A stretch of 64,000 bases of DNA. It comes from JAPOXR01 sp964291445. Its GTDB lineage: Bacteria; Pseudomonadota; Alphaproteobacteria; Rhodobacterales; Rhodobacteraceae. Location of the stretch: positions 310,001-374,000 of the forward strand of contig OZ219862.1 of the NCBI GenBank assembly GCA_964291445.2. The letters are read 5' to 3'. Below the pieces are notes generated by a model. It saw only the letters and a list, made by a program, of their open reading frames with translations. It was not told the origin of the DNA and searched no databases. The position numbers and the translations under genes were made by a program. This document shows positions 37,525 through 45,832 of the stretch, one piece after another. Every line of letters begins with the position of its first letter. Position 1 is the stretch's first letter.

Positions 37525-38304
37525 TCACATTGGACGCCGGGCGAGCGAGAAGACCTGCCCCGTCGGGCCGCCAACCGGAAACGAGGCCAAATGCAGCGCC
37601 AGTTCGGCGACCTCATCCGGATGCTTGACGCGCTCCCATGCAGGCAAGCCTTTTGGCAAGGCATCTGGGCCCGCGGCAAGGATTTCCTCGGGCGAGCGTT
37701 CTCTGCCAGGCTCGGCATTGTCAAAGGTCGCAGTCGCCGTCGGGCCGGGAACCAGGCTGTTCACGTCGATCTGCCGGGACCAAAGCTCGTTTGCGAGCCC
37801 TTCGGTCATCATGTTCAGCGCGGCCTTGGAGACGTGATAGGCGCTGCTGTTCACACCTGCGCGATAGCCCTTGCCCGAGGTGAGGTTGATGATCTTGCCG
37901 CCCGGCCTCATCGCCCCGATCAATGTACGGGTCAGCAAATACGGTCCGCGAAGATTGACCTTCATGGTTTCCCACCACAGTTCCGGGTCCGAGTGAGCGA
38001 AAATGCCGCGCTCAAGATAGGCGCCGGCATTGTTGACGAGAATGTCGACCCCCTCGAACTCAACCAGAAGACCATGGCAGAACGCCCTGACTTCGCCCGG
38101 ATTTGCCAGATCAACGGTCAAGGAATGACAGTGTCGGCCCAGATTCTCGACCGACTGTCGGGTCATTGCAATTTCAGGTTCTGATCGGGCGCAAATGGCG
38201 AGATCGGCGCCGGCCCTGGCGAAAACCAGGGCAATGGACTTGCCGATGCCACGCCCAGCACCGGTGACGACGGCAACCTTGCCTGATAGCGGTGAGTCAT
38301 TCAT
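37525..38304 (-). CDS. Short-chain dehydrogenase/reductase (SDR) family protein
   Basis: A 259-residue classical SDR. The cofactor motif is VVTGAGRGIGKSIA, the structural motif ILVNNAGAYLE, and the catalytic Ser-Tyr-Lys is in NSSAYHVSKAALNMMTE. It should oxidise an alcohol or reduce a ketone with NAD(P)(H). The ATG at 38304 overlaps the stop of the upstream transketolase subunit by four bases (ATGA), so it is translated with the cluster. It is the last gene of the minus-strand arm of the sulfatase/TTT cluster and probably makes or uses the keto sugar cleaved by the transketolase; the substrate is not known. Confidence 0.88.
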   Translation of the reverse strand: MNDSPLSGKVAVVTGAGRGIGKSIALVFARAGADLAICARSEPEIAMTRQSVENLGRHCHSLTVDLANPGEVRAFCHGLLVEFEGVDILVNNAGAYLERGIFAHSDPELWWETMKVNLRGPYLLTRTLIGAMRPGGKIINLTSGKGYRAGVNSSAYHVSKAALNMMTEGLANELWSRQIDVNSLVPGPTATATFDNAEPGRERSPEEILAAGPDALPKGLPAWERVKHPDEVAELALHLASFPVGGPTGQVFSLARRPM

Positions 38305-39143
38305 GGCTGGCCTGCCTCCAATGCGACCAGTCTGGCCCCGATCTCGGCCAAACCTCGGTCCCAGTTCACGGCTGTCCTTGCCGTGTAATGCGCCATCGGC
38401 AGGGCTCGCTGAAGGCAATCGATTCCGTCCCAGAGCCGGGTGTCGCAAATCATCACATACGGCCTTCCCTTGGTGGCGCGCGCCTCTTCGAATGCGTCCA
38501 GGATCTCTGCAATCTCGGTTCCGCGGATGCGACGGGCCTTGAAGCCGAAGGCCTCGAACTTTTCCGGCACCGGTTCGACGGCAAGGATATCGGCGGCATG
38601 GCCCGAGGCCTGCATGTTGTTGTTGTCGATGAGGTAGCAGAGGTTATCAAGCTTCTGGTGGGCTGCGAACATCGCCGCTTCCCACACATTTCCCTCCTGC
38701 AATTCACCATCCGAGAACAGGCAATAGACTCGCTTGTCCGAATCTTGCTGCCTGAGCGCCCAGGCCAGCCCCGCCGACTGGCTCGGTCCCTGGCCCAGCG
38801 ATCCGGCAGTAATCTCGAAACCGGTCTGGCCCTCGATGGGGCTTTGGTCCACCGATGAACCATCGGCATTGTAGGTCCGCAACGCATCCATCGTGTAATG
38901 GCCCGTTTCGGCCAGCGCACCATAGGTCATGATTGCGTCATGGCCGTTGGACAGCACGAACCGGTCTTCGAACCAACCCCGCCCATCGAGGCGCAACTCG
39001 TCAAAATACAGGACCGCGGCGATGTCTGCGAGCGCAACACCTTGCGCCGCATAACCGCCGCGCTGACGACAGATCTCGAGCACGTTTCGTCGGATCCTGG
39101 CGGCCACGATCTCGAGTTCGATCACGGATTGACAGCGCCTCAT
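38301..39143 (-). CDS. Transketolase, N-terminal (TPP-binding) subunit
   Basis: A 280-residue protein equal to the first half of a transketolase. The thiamine diphosphate motif is FSDGELQEGNVWEAAMFAA...IDNNNMQASG; the second half lies in the next gene, with which it forms a split enzyme. Other markers are RFVLSNGHDAIMTYGAL and GSLGQGPSQSAGLAWALR. It overlaps its neighbours on both sides by ATGA, so the three genes are tightly coupled. Split transketolases in catabolic clusters handle unusual ketoses; no sugar kinase is present here, so the substrate may be unphosphorylated. Confidence 0.9.
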   Translation of the reverse strand: MRRCQSVIELEIVAARIRRNVLEICRQRGGYAAQGVALADIAAVLYFDELRLDGRGWFEDRFVLSNGHDAIMTYGALAETGHYTMDALRTYNADGSSVDQSPIEGQTGFEITAGSLGQGPSQSAGLAWALRQQDSDKRVYCLFSDGELQEGNVWEAAMFAAHQKLDNLCYLIDNNNMQASGHAADILAVEPVPEKFEAFGFKARRIRGTEIAEILDAFEEARATKGRPYVMICDTRLWDGIDCLQRALPMAHYTARTAVNWDRGLAEIGARLVALEAGQP

Positions 39144-40114
39144 TGCACCACCTCGGCAATTCGCTTTGCCAGCGTCTGCGCGTCAAGACCCAAACGGGCG
39201 CGGATGTATGGCAGCGACCCACCGGGGGCCCAGCTGTTGGGAAGGCCGATGCGCGTGATGCGCGGCCCACCTCCGGTGTCCGATACGATTTCGGCAACCA
39301 GCGACCCGAGCCCGGTCACGATCTGGTGGTTCTCGATGGTGACGATCTGGTCGTGTGCGAAGGCGAAGTCGGAAATCTCTTTCTCGTTGACCGGCTTGAT
39401 TGTCGGTACATGCAGGAGCGAATGATCCAAGTCGCGAACTGTCAGCAGTTGTGATGCTTCGAGCGCCCACTGTGTGCCATGTCCACTGGCGATAATGCCA
39501 ATGCCCTTGCCACCCTTCAGCCTGTAGGTCCGGCCCAACTCGAAGGCGAACCTGTCCGGGTCGAGAATGCGCGGCGTGTCACCGCGGTGGCCGCGAATGT
39601 ATGTGAGGCCAGGCAAATCCACTGCAGCATCAAGGGCCGCTCGGAAATCCGTCGGGTCCACCGGATCGATGACGGTGGCGTTGGGGATTGCTCGCACCAT
39701 TCCCAGATCCTCGGCTGCCTGGTGATGAATGCGGGCCGGGTTGACGATGCCCGGGGTAAATCCGATGGCGATACTGGTCGGACCGCCAGATTCCATATTG
39801 GTGCCTGCCCCGGATCCGGTGCCCATGCAGATCATCATCTGATCATAGGCCCGGCGCGTGATATAGCAGGCAAAGCAGGTTGCCAATGGCACGAGGCCGC
39901 CCTTGGCAATTCCTGCGGCCACGGCAAGCAGGTTCTGTTCGGCCATGCCGACCTCAAGATGCTGCCCGGACAATTCGTTCCTTACCCGCACGACCTGGCA
40001 ATACCTGCTCAAATCCGCACTCATGATCACCACGTCCTTGCGGCGGATGCACAAATCATGGCTGATGGTGTCGAACGGTGCCGGATCGAAGCTGCGCTCA
40101 CCTGTCAAAAGCAT
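39140..40114 (-). CDS. Transketolase, C-terminal subunit
   Basis: A 324-residue partner of the preceding TPP subunit. It has the pyrimidine-binding domain (RNELSGQHLEVGMAEQNLLAVAAGIA, catalytic Glu in VGMAEQN) and the C-terminal regulatory domain (IIASGHGTQWALEASQLL). I chose ATG at 40114, seven bases after the sulfatase stop; a longer frame to 40183 would run into the sulfatase gene. A second, plus-strand pair of the same architecture lies at 45833-47643, so the cluster encodes two split transketolases. Confidence 0.9.
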   Translation of the reverse strand: MLLTGERSFDPAPFDTISHDLCIRRKDVVIMSADLSRYCQVVRVRNELSGQHLEVGMAEQNLLAVAAGIAKGGLVPLATCFACYITRRAYDQMMICMGTGSGAGTNMESGGPTSIAIGFTPGIVNPARIHHQAAEDLGMVRAIPNATVIDPVDPTDFRAALDAAVDLPGLTYIRGHRGDTPRILDPDRFAFELGRTYRLKGGKGIGIIASGHGTQWALEASQLLTVRDLDHSLLHVPTIKPVNEKEISDFAFAHDQIVTIENHQIVTGLGSLVAEIVSDTGGGPRITRIGLPNSWAPGGSLPYIRARLGLDAQTLAKRIAEVVQ

Positions 40115-40121
40115 GGAAATC

Positions 40122-41609
40122 TCATGACACCCGGATTGCGCCGGGGAGCAGCACGTTTTCCAGATGCTCCTTCGCCTCGGCATGGGTTACCCAGTTGGGT
40201 GGCGGAAAATCGGCAGCCATGTCCCAATCATCACCCGTGTCCTCCATATGGGCGACAAGCCGGGCGTCGAATTCATCCATCAGGGCGGCATGCGCCGGAT
40301 CATTCACCAGGTTGTTCTGCTCATCCGGATCGGCGCGCTCGTCGAAAAGCATCGCCCGATGATCCTTGCGCCGCATGTAGAGCCAGTCCCTGGTTCGCAG
40401 GCCGCGCTCTGCGAAGGGCGCATACTCGCCGGGATTGCCACCGTTTTGCGTGAACACCTGGTACCAGATCGTATCCCGGTGCCTGGCTGTCTTGCCATCA
40501 AGGACCGGCAGGTAGCTTTGGCTGTCTCGACCTTCGGGCATCCGGATGCCAACAAGATCGAGAAGCGTCGCCATCATGTCGACGCCGACATCCACCATTG
40601 CCTCGACACGGCGCGGCTGGAACCGTGCCGGGTATCGTATGATGAGCGGCACCTGCATGGCGGCGCGGTAGGCCTGGTTCTTGATGCCGCAGAAACTGCC
40701 ATGCTGTCCGCACATGTCGCCATGATCGCTCAGGAAGATCACCATGGTGTTCTCGGCGATCCCGATGGCGTCGAGCCGGCTCAGAATCCGGCCAAGATTC
40801 CAGTCGATATTGTGGATCATGCCGTAATACTCGGCGATGAATTCCCGGATCTCCCGCTCCGTTTCGGGCTCGCCCCTGGGCTTGGTCTCGTGGGCGGCAT
40901 GACTCTTGTGCCCTGACCGGGGATCACCACCGCAGAGCACGTTGTTGCGATGGCTCTGAATCTCCACCTGCAATTCGGGGTTCGGGACACCGGTAGGCAG
41001 CGGAACCTCCTCCGGTTTGTATATTCGCCGCAGATCGTCCGGCATGTCCATGGGAAAATGCGGGGGGCCATAACTCAAATAGCCGAAGAAGGGCCGGTCG
41101 CACGTCGCCGCACCGTCGATGAAGTCCAGCAACTGGTCGGTCTGGTAGTCCGGCTCGAAACGCGATGGATGATAGGCCTGCCCTGCGTTGTCAAAATAGA
41201 TCGAGGATCGATAGTCATGGCCCCGGTTGAAGCCGATGAAATGTTCGAAGCCAAAACGCCGGTTCGGCGGAACGAACCCGGGCTTTGGCCCGCCCTCCAA
41301 ATGCCATTTGCCGATATAGCCGGTCTGGTAGCCAGCGCCACCCAAGAATTCGGCCAGGAATCCCTGGCCACTGCGCAAGGGAAAGTGGTTCTGGATGATC
41401 CCGTGCCCTTGCGCATATTTTCCGGTCAGAATCGAGGCACGGAACGGGCAGCAGATCGGATAGCTGCTATAGGCCTCTTCGAAGTGCACGCCTTCAGCTG
41501 ACAACCGATCGATATTGGCCGTCCGGATCACGGGATTGCCCGAACAGCCCATGGCGTCATACCGCATCTGGTCGGCGTAGATAATCAGGATGTTCGGGTA
41601 TTCCGTCAT
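40122..41609 (-). CDS. Cytoplasmic type I sulfatase (Cys-type)
   Basis: A 495-residue sulfatase without signal peptide, hence cytoplasmic. The modification motif is CCPFR (C53-x-P-x-R57) in YPICCPFRASILTGKYAQG, so C53 should become formylglycine. Metal and sulfate ligands are in IIYADQMRYDAMGCSG, GYIGKWHLEG and FLSDHGDMCGQHGSFC. The family resembles choline- and carbohydrate-sulfatase-like enzymes; the substrate is unknown. Being intracellular, it must act on an imported sulfate ester, most likely brought in by the TctABC system whose tctA gene it overlaps by ATGA. The FGE at 36109 should activate it. Confidence 0.92.
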   Translation of the reverse strand: MTEYPNILIIYADQMRYDAMGCSGNPVIRTANIDRLSAEGVHFEEAYSSYPICCPFRASILTGKYAQGHGIIQNHFPLRSGQGFLAEFLGGAGYQTGYIGKWHLEGGPKPGFVPPNRRFGFEHFIGFNRGHDYRSSIYFDNAGQAYHPSRFEPDYQTDQLLDFIDGAATCDRPFFGYLSYGPPHFPMDMPDDLRRIYKPEEVPLPTGVPNPELQVEIQSHRNNVLCGGDPRSGHKSHAAHETKPRGEPETEREIREFIAEYYGMIHNIDWNLGRILSRLDAIGIAENTMVIFLSDHGDMCGQHGSFCGIKNQAYRAAMQVPLIIRYPARFQPRRVEAMVDVGVDMMATLLDLVGIRMPEGRDSQSYLPVLDGKTARHRDTIWYQVFTQNGGNPGEYAPFAERGLRTRDWLYMRRKDHRAMLFDERADPDEQNNLVNDPAHAALMDEFDARLVAHMEDTGDDWDMAADFPPPNWVTHAEAKEHLENVLLPGAIRVS

Positions 41610-43102
41610 GTGTTCCCCGCACCGCGCCTGAGACGGGAGGTGATTGGCGCCCAGAGGATCGTCAGCGCAAGCACGACATAGATTGTGAGGCCAATCGGCG
41701 TATTGAAGAATTCGGCCACGGACCCATCCGCGATGGTCAGCGATTGCCGCAGCGAGTTCTCGAGAATCGGACCCAGCACAAAACCGATGGACAATGGCGC
41801 GATCGAATAACCCAGCTTGCGGACGACATAGCCCAGTATGCCTGCACCCAGCAGGACACCGACATTGAAGAAGGAATTCGAGACCGAATAGATGCCGACA
41901 AAGCTGAGAAGCATCACCGTCGGCACAATCACCGAAGTTGGAACCCGTATGAGCTGGGCAGCAAAACGAATGGCAACAAGGCCAATCGCCATCATCAGGA
42001 TGTTGATGAGAAAAAGCCCCATGAAAATGGCATACATCAACTCAGGCTCTTCCGAGAACAGCTTCGGCCCGGGCGTCAGCCCCTGGATCAACAACGCACC
42101 CAGCAACACCGCGGCGGCTGGCGAGCCTGGCACACCAAGTGTCAAGGTCGGCACAAGCGCGCCACCGACCGTGGCATTGTTCGCAGTCTCGGGCGCAACA
42201 ACCCCTTCGGGAATGCCGGTGCCGTATTCCCCTGGCGTCCTGGATCGACGCTTGGCCTCGGAATAGGCAAAGAAGGCACCCACCGCCGCACCTTCTCCCG
42301 GAATGATTCCGATCACCGTACCGATGACGGATGAACGAAATATCACGTCCTTCATGCGCCCCAGGGTCTTCAGGCCGGGCAGTTTGACCGTCAGGCTGTC
42401 GGTCGAAAAATCGATCTTCCGGGCGGCGCGTTCCGCGCCGATCAGAACCTCGGACATCGCGAACAGGCCCACCAGGAAGGGCACCAATGGCAGACCCTCA
42501 TACAGGTGATAGGATCCAAACGTGTATCTCTCGGTTCCGTTCAACTCGTCCAGGCCCCAGGTAGTCAGGAAGATGCCCAGGGCGCCAATCAGCAGCCCCT
42601 TCGGAAGGCTCTGACCGGCAACGCGGACGACGACAGCGAGGCCGAACACGGAAATCGCCAGATACTCGCGCGGGCCAAACTTGACGGCCAGGTCGGCCAG
42701 CAGCGGCGCGATCAGGGCCAGGCATACGGCACTGAACAACCCACCGATAATCGAGCCGGTGAGCGAAAAGCCAAGCGCTTCACCTCCGCGCCCGGATTTG
42801 AACATGTTGTGCCCGTCAAGAACGGTTGCAATGGCGGCGCCGGTGCCGGGAATGCCGACGGCGATGGCCGATATCGATCCTCCGTAAATCGCCGCAGAAT
42901 AGATCCCGAGCAGCAAGACCATGGATGGCACCGTACCCATGTAGAAGGTGAAGGGGAGTGCAAGAGCAATGGCGATGGGTGGCCCGAGACCTGGCAGGAT
43001 CCCGATGACCAGTCCCAGGACGATCCCCAGGACAAGCAAACCCATCGTCAGCGGATCTGCGAGCAAGCCAAGGGCGGATACGAGTGCGGCTCCATCAAAC
43101 AT
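41606..43102 (-). CDS. Tripartite tricarboxylate transporter permease TctA
   Basis: A 498-residue protein with about eleven transmembrane segments, the large permease of the TTT family, which imports carboxylates with a periplasmic binding protein. Family motifs include GILPGLGPPIAIALALPFTF, IYGGSISAIAVGIPGTGA and GIIPGEGAAVGAFFAYSE. It sits between the tctB gene (six bases upstream) and the sulfatase (ATGA overlap downstream), so transport and desulfation are expressed together. Known TTT substrates include citrate, tartrate, sulfolactate and terephthalate. Confidence 0.94.
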   Translation of the reverse strand: MFDGAALVSALGLLADPLTMGLLVLGIVLGLVIGILPGLGPPIAIALALPFTFYMGTVPSMVLLLGIYSAAIYGGSISAIAVGIPGTGAAIATVLDGHNMFKSGRGGEALGFSLTGSIIGGLFSAVCLALIAPLLADLAVKFGPREYLAISVFGLAVVVRVAGQSLPKGLLIGALGIFLTTWGLDELNGTERYTFGSYHLYEGLPLVPFLVGLFAMSEVLIGAERAARKIDFSTDSLTVKLPGLKTLGRMKDVIFRSSVIGTVIGIIPGEGAAVGAFFAYSEAKRRSRTPGEYGTGIPEGVVAPETANNATVGGALVPTLTLGVPGSPAAAVLLGALLIQGLTPGPKLFSEEPELMYAIFMGLFLINILMMAIGLVAIRFAAQLIRVPTSVIVPTVMLLSFVGIYSVSNSFFNVGVLLGAGILGYVVRKLGYSIAPLSIGFVLGPILENSLRQSLTIADGSVAEFFNTPIGLTIYVVLALTILWAPITSRLRRGAGNT

Positions 43103-43108
43103 CGCGCG

Positions 43109-43570
43109 TCAAACCAGCTGAATGCCGAGGCCGTACACGAATACGAGTGTGACAAGAGCGGTCAGCGCCAGGACGACCACATGGATCAATGGCGTGAAAA
43201 CTCCCATCGCCAACAGGCTCAGCGGTCCCATCATCACCGCCATCGGCAAGAAGCCGAATGATCGCCAGATGACGTAGCAGGCCACGGCAACGATCAGCAT
43301 CAGGATCCCCTGACGCGCTTCGGCACCGTCTCCGAACACGGTGCCGCCTTCATCGGCACCTGCGCCACCGTGAACCATGTAGAGGTATCCGACGATGACC
43401 CCGCAAACTGCCATCAGGCCCAGCATCAATTGCGGGAAGAATTTCGATGGCAATCCGGAACTGGCAAGCAGGCCGGAGGTCGTGAATCCCTCGGCTATCC
43501 AGGCAAAATAGGCACAGGCTGCGAGCAGGACCGTGACGAGGGCCAAGTTGGCTGTTCGTTGGCTCAGCAT
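43109..43570 (-). CDS. Tripartite tricarboxylate transporter small permease TctB
   Basis: A 153-residue membrane protein with four hydrophobic segments, typical of TctB: an N-terminal helix (LALVTVLLAACAYFAWIAEG), a FFPQLMLGLMAVCGVIVGYL helix and two C-terminal helices. TctB proteins are poorly conserved, so the name rests on size, topology and position directly before tctA. It is separated from tctC by an unusual 416-base gap. Confidence 0.88.
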   Translation of the reverse strand: MLSQRTANLALVTVLLAACAYFAWIAEGFTTSGLLASSGLPSKFFPQLMLGLMAVCGVIVGYLYMVHGGAGADEGGTVFGDGAEARQGILMLIVAVACYVIWRSFGFLPMAVMMGPLSLLAMGVFTPLIHVVVLALTALVTLVFVYGLGIQLV

Positions 43571-43986
43571 GTTCCGTGCCCTTGAAATGAGAGCCTGCGC
43601 ATGCCTATCGACATGGCCAGATTTCCCGGAGCCAGGACCGCGTCACGTCAGGACGGCTTCCTGCTCCACGCGCCCTGCCAGGCTTGGTACGAAGCCGGCT
43701 GGCCTGGACAGGCAACCGTGGTCCCGGTCGGCCGGCGTCAGCTTGCCGCGCATGAAGGTCACGTGTCCGATCCCGGTTGGCAGGACCAGCCTCAATGCCG
43801 GCTTCGGCAACCGCACCAGTTTCCAGGGACAGCACGCATTCCACCCGGCTGGCGATTGGCACGAAATCCTGCAATTTCGGCCTCACCCGTGCCTCGGCAA
43901 GTCGTTCTTCAACAGGGATTCATGCTGTCGAACAGGTCCCCGGCAGAAGTGCCAATTGCCGTATGCCCTCTCTTTCGGAACACGCA
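43571..43986. other. Gap between tctC and tctB
   Basis: TctC and tctB genes are normally nearly contiguous; here 416 bases separate them on the same strand. A minus-strand frame around 43605-43917 has coding-like composition (VRPKLQDFVPIASRVECVLS) but begins just after an in-frame stop, and has no recognisable partner. It could be a decayed gene or simply leader sequence for tctB. I do not call a gene. Confidence 0.4.
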
Positions 43987-44952
43987 CTACTTGTGCAGGA
44001 GACCCAAACCATCCAGGAGCGGCGAATAGAGGTCGATGCCGGACTGGATCAGTGCGGTGGTCTCGTCAACGCCGTGGGTCCAGTCATAGCTGACAGCCTT
44101 CGGTACCCGGGAAATGAACTCCTCCGAGCCCAGCGATTCGGACGCCGCCAACAACCTGTCAACGATCTCCTGCGGCGTGCCAGATTTCACGGCCAGGCCG
44201 CCATGCACCCACGTGCCCGCTTCCTTGCCCGGGAAGGCCTCACCGACGGTGCGCACACCGGGCAAGTCTTTCTCGTAATAGGGTTTGCGGTTGTTATCCA
44301 GGATTATGAGCGGACGGATTTCATCGCCATAGGCATGAATCGATGCCACCTGGCCCACGGCCACGTCAACCTGGCCACCAATGAGTCCCGCCAGGGTGGC
44401 CGGAACCGTCTTCAGCGCAACCGTCTTGAACTCCAACCCGAACTCGGAAGCCAATTGAACCGCCGACAGGTTGGGCGGCGCTCCCAGATTGTTGACGCCC
44501 ATGGCCAGCTTGGTCGCCTTTGCGCCCTCGACAAATTCCTCGAATGTTGTGTACGGGCTGTCCGAGCGCACATACAGCGCGTTGGACGCCGAGATTCCTG
44601 CATAGAGCGGGATAAAGTCTTCAAGCGGCTCGTACGGGGTCTCGCGGGTCAGCGGCACGACCATGAAGCTGGGCGGCGACCAATTGAACACGGTGTAGCC
44701 GTCAGCCGGCGCTTCCAGCACGCTCATCGTGGCCGGAATGTGCGCACCGCCCGGCTTGTTGACAACGTTGACCGGAACGCCAAGCTCATCACTCAACACC
44801 TCGGCATTCATTCGGGCAACGATGTCTGCGTTTCCACCGGCGCCAAAGGATACAACGTAGGTGATCGGTTTTTCGGGCCATTCGGCGAGCGCTGCGCTCG
44901 CACTGAGGCCGAGAACCGCCACGCCTGTGGCAGCCAGTTTAATGAGTTTCAT
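43987..44952 (-). CDS. Tripartite tricarboxylate transporter substrate-binding protein TctC
   Basis: A 321-residue periplasmic binding protein with a clear signal peptide (MKLIKLAATGVAVLGLSASA, cut after ALA). The mature protein starts EWPEKPITYVVSFGAGGNAD, the standard TctC/Bug opening, and later has NKPGGAHIPATM. GGAGGG lies seven bases before the ATG at 44952. It captures the substrate for TctA/TctB, probably a sulfated or otherwise anionic organic acid because the next genes encode a cytoplasmic sulfatase. An inverted repeat matching the one near gntR lies 50 bases upstream. Confidence 0.92.
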   Translation of the reverse strand: MKLIKLAATGVAVLGLSASAALAEWPEKPITYVVSFGAGGNADIVARMNAEVLSDELGVPVNVVNKPGGAHIPATMSVLEAPADGYTVFNWSPPSFMVVPLTRETPYEPLEDFIPLYAGISASNALYVRSDSPYTTFEEFVEGAKATKLAMGVNNLGAPPNLSAVQLASEFGLEFKTVALKTVPATLAGLIGGQVDVAVGQVASIHAYGDEIRPLIILDNNRKPYYEKDLPGVRTVGEAFPGKEAGTWVHGGLAVKSGTPQEIVDRLLAASESLGSEEFISRVPKAVSYDWTHGVDETTALIQSGIDLYSPLLDGLGLLHK

Positions 44953-45002
44953 TGTGCAGCCCTCCATGCTTCGTACCACGCCATGCCTGGCATCAATGTT
45001 CT

Positions 45003-45018
45003 AGACGTATATACCTTT
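45003..45018. promoter_or_regulatory. Putative GntR operator upstream of tctC
   Basis: AGACGT-ATAT-ACCTTT: its right arm and spacing match the perfect inverted repeat at 45796-45811 and its left arm matches at four of six bases. The centre GTATATAC fits the GTMTAKAC consensus published for HutC-subfamily GntR regulators, the subfamily of the adjacent gene. It lies in the 85-base gap between gntR and tctC, where a tctC promoter is expected. Confidence 0.55.
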
Positions 45019-45037
45019 CTACGGCACCAGCCGAGAG

Positions 45038-45766
45038 TCAAGCGCGTTTCCCGTGCTCACCGGTCGTGAACTCCATTTCGAATTCCAGCAGGTCGCCCGG
45101 ATAGGACAGCGTGGCAGAATAGATCAAGTCTCCTTCCCCATCGAGGAATTCGCGCTGCACCCGGAACAGGGCGGAATTGACCTTGATTCCCAAGGCTTGC
45201 GCCATGGCAAAATCGGCATAAGAAATCGTCACTTTCTGCCGCGCCTTGTCCACCCTGACTCCAAGGTCCCGGAGAACCGACACGACGATTTCCTGTGCAA
45301 ACCGATCAGGGGCGCGCTCGAAAATCCGGTCGTCAAGCTTGATGTCGACCTGGCAAAACGGCTTGCCCGACCGCGCATGTATGCGGCTCATGGAACGAAA
45401 ATATCGCCCATCCGGTGCCTTTTCGATAACGGCATCCCCTTGGCGCACAGAAACCTCCAACTGTTGCACCATGGCATGGATTTGTGAAATGTCCGCCTCC
45501 ATGTGCAATGTATGTTTCGTTGGGCGCTTGATGGATTTGACAAAGGTGCCCTTGCCCGAATGCTTCTCGATCAACCCTTCATCTTCCAGCGTGTTCATTG
45601 CCTGCACGATGGTCATGCGGGCCACGCCAAGCTGTTCCGTCAACTCCCGAAGCGCGGGCAGTCTTGTCCCGGACGGAAGATCTCCTGACATGATCTCGTG
45701 ACGCAGGACCTCGGCCACCTCGGCGTGGAGGGGAACCGCCCTGCGCTTCATCGCCTGAAGATTCAT
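45038..45766 (-). CDS. GntR family transcriptional regulator, HutC subfamily
   Basis: A 242-residue regulator with an N-terminal winged helix (residues ~10-75; RLPALRELTEQLGVARMTI and TLEDEGLIEKHSGKGTFV) and a C-terminal UTRA ligand-binding domain (~90-240), the HutC pattern. It should bind DNA as a dimer and release it on binding a pathway metabolite. GGGGAGA lies eight bases before the ATG. The gene sits between two arms of the sulfatase/transketolase cluster, diverging from the plus-strand arm. Similar inverted repeats in both flanking regions are likely binding sites, so it probably controls both arms and itself. Confidence 0.9.
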   Translation of the reverse strand: MNLQAMKRRAVPLHAEVAEVLRHEIMSGDLPSGTRLPALRELTEQLGVARMTIVQAMNTLEDEGLIEKHSGKGTFVKSIKRPTKHTLHMEADISQIHAMVQQLEVSVRQGDAVIEKAPDGRYFRSMSRIHARSGKPFCQVDIKLDDRIFERAPDRFAQEIVVSVLRDLGVRVDKARQKVTISYADFAMAQALGIKVNSALFRVQREFLDGEGDLIYSATLSYPGDLLEFEMEFTTGEHGKRA

Positions 45767-45795
45767 GTTGACTATCTCCCCACAATGATAGGTAC

Positions 45796-45811
45796 AAAGG
45801 TTCATACCTTT
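45796..45811. promoter_or_regulatory. Perfect inverted repeat, putative GntR operator
   Basis: AAAGGT-TCAT-ACCTTT is a perfect 6+4+6 palindrome in the 66-base region between divergent gntR and the plus-strand transketolase operon. A related site precedes tctC. Placement in a divergent promoter region next to its own regulator gene is typical for GntR operators. Confidence 0.65.
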
Positions 45812-45832
45812 CAAACATAGCATGGCAATCAC

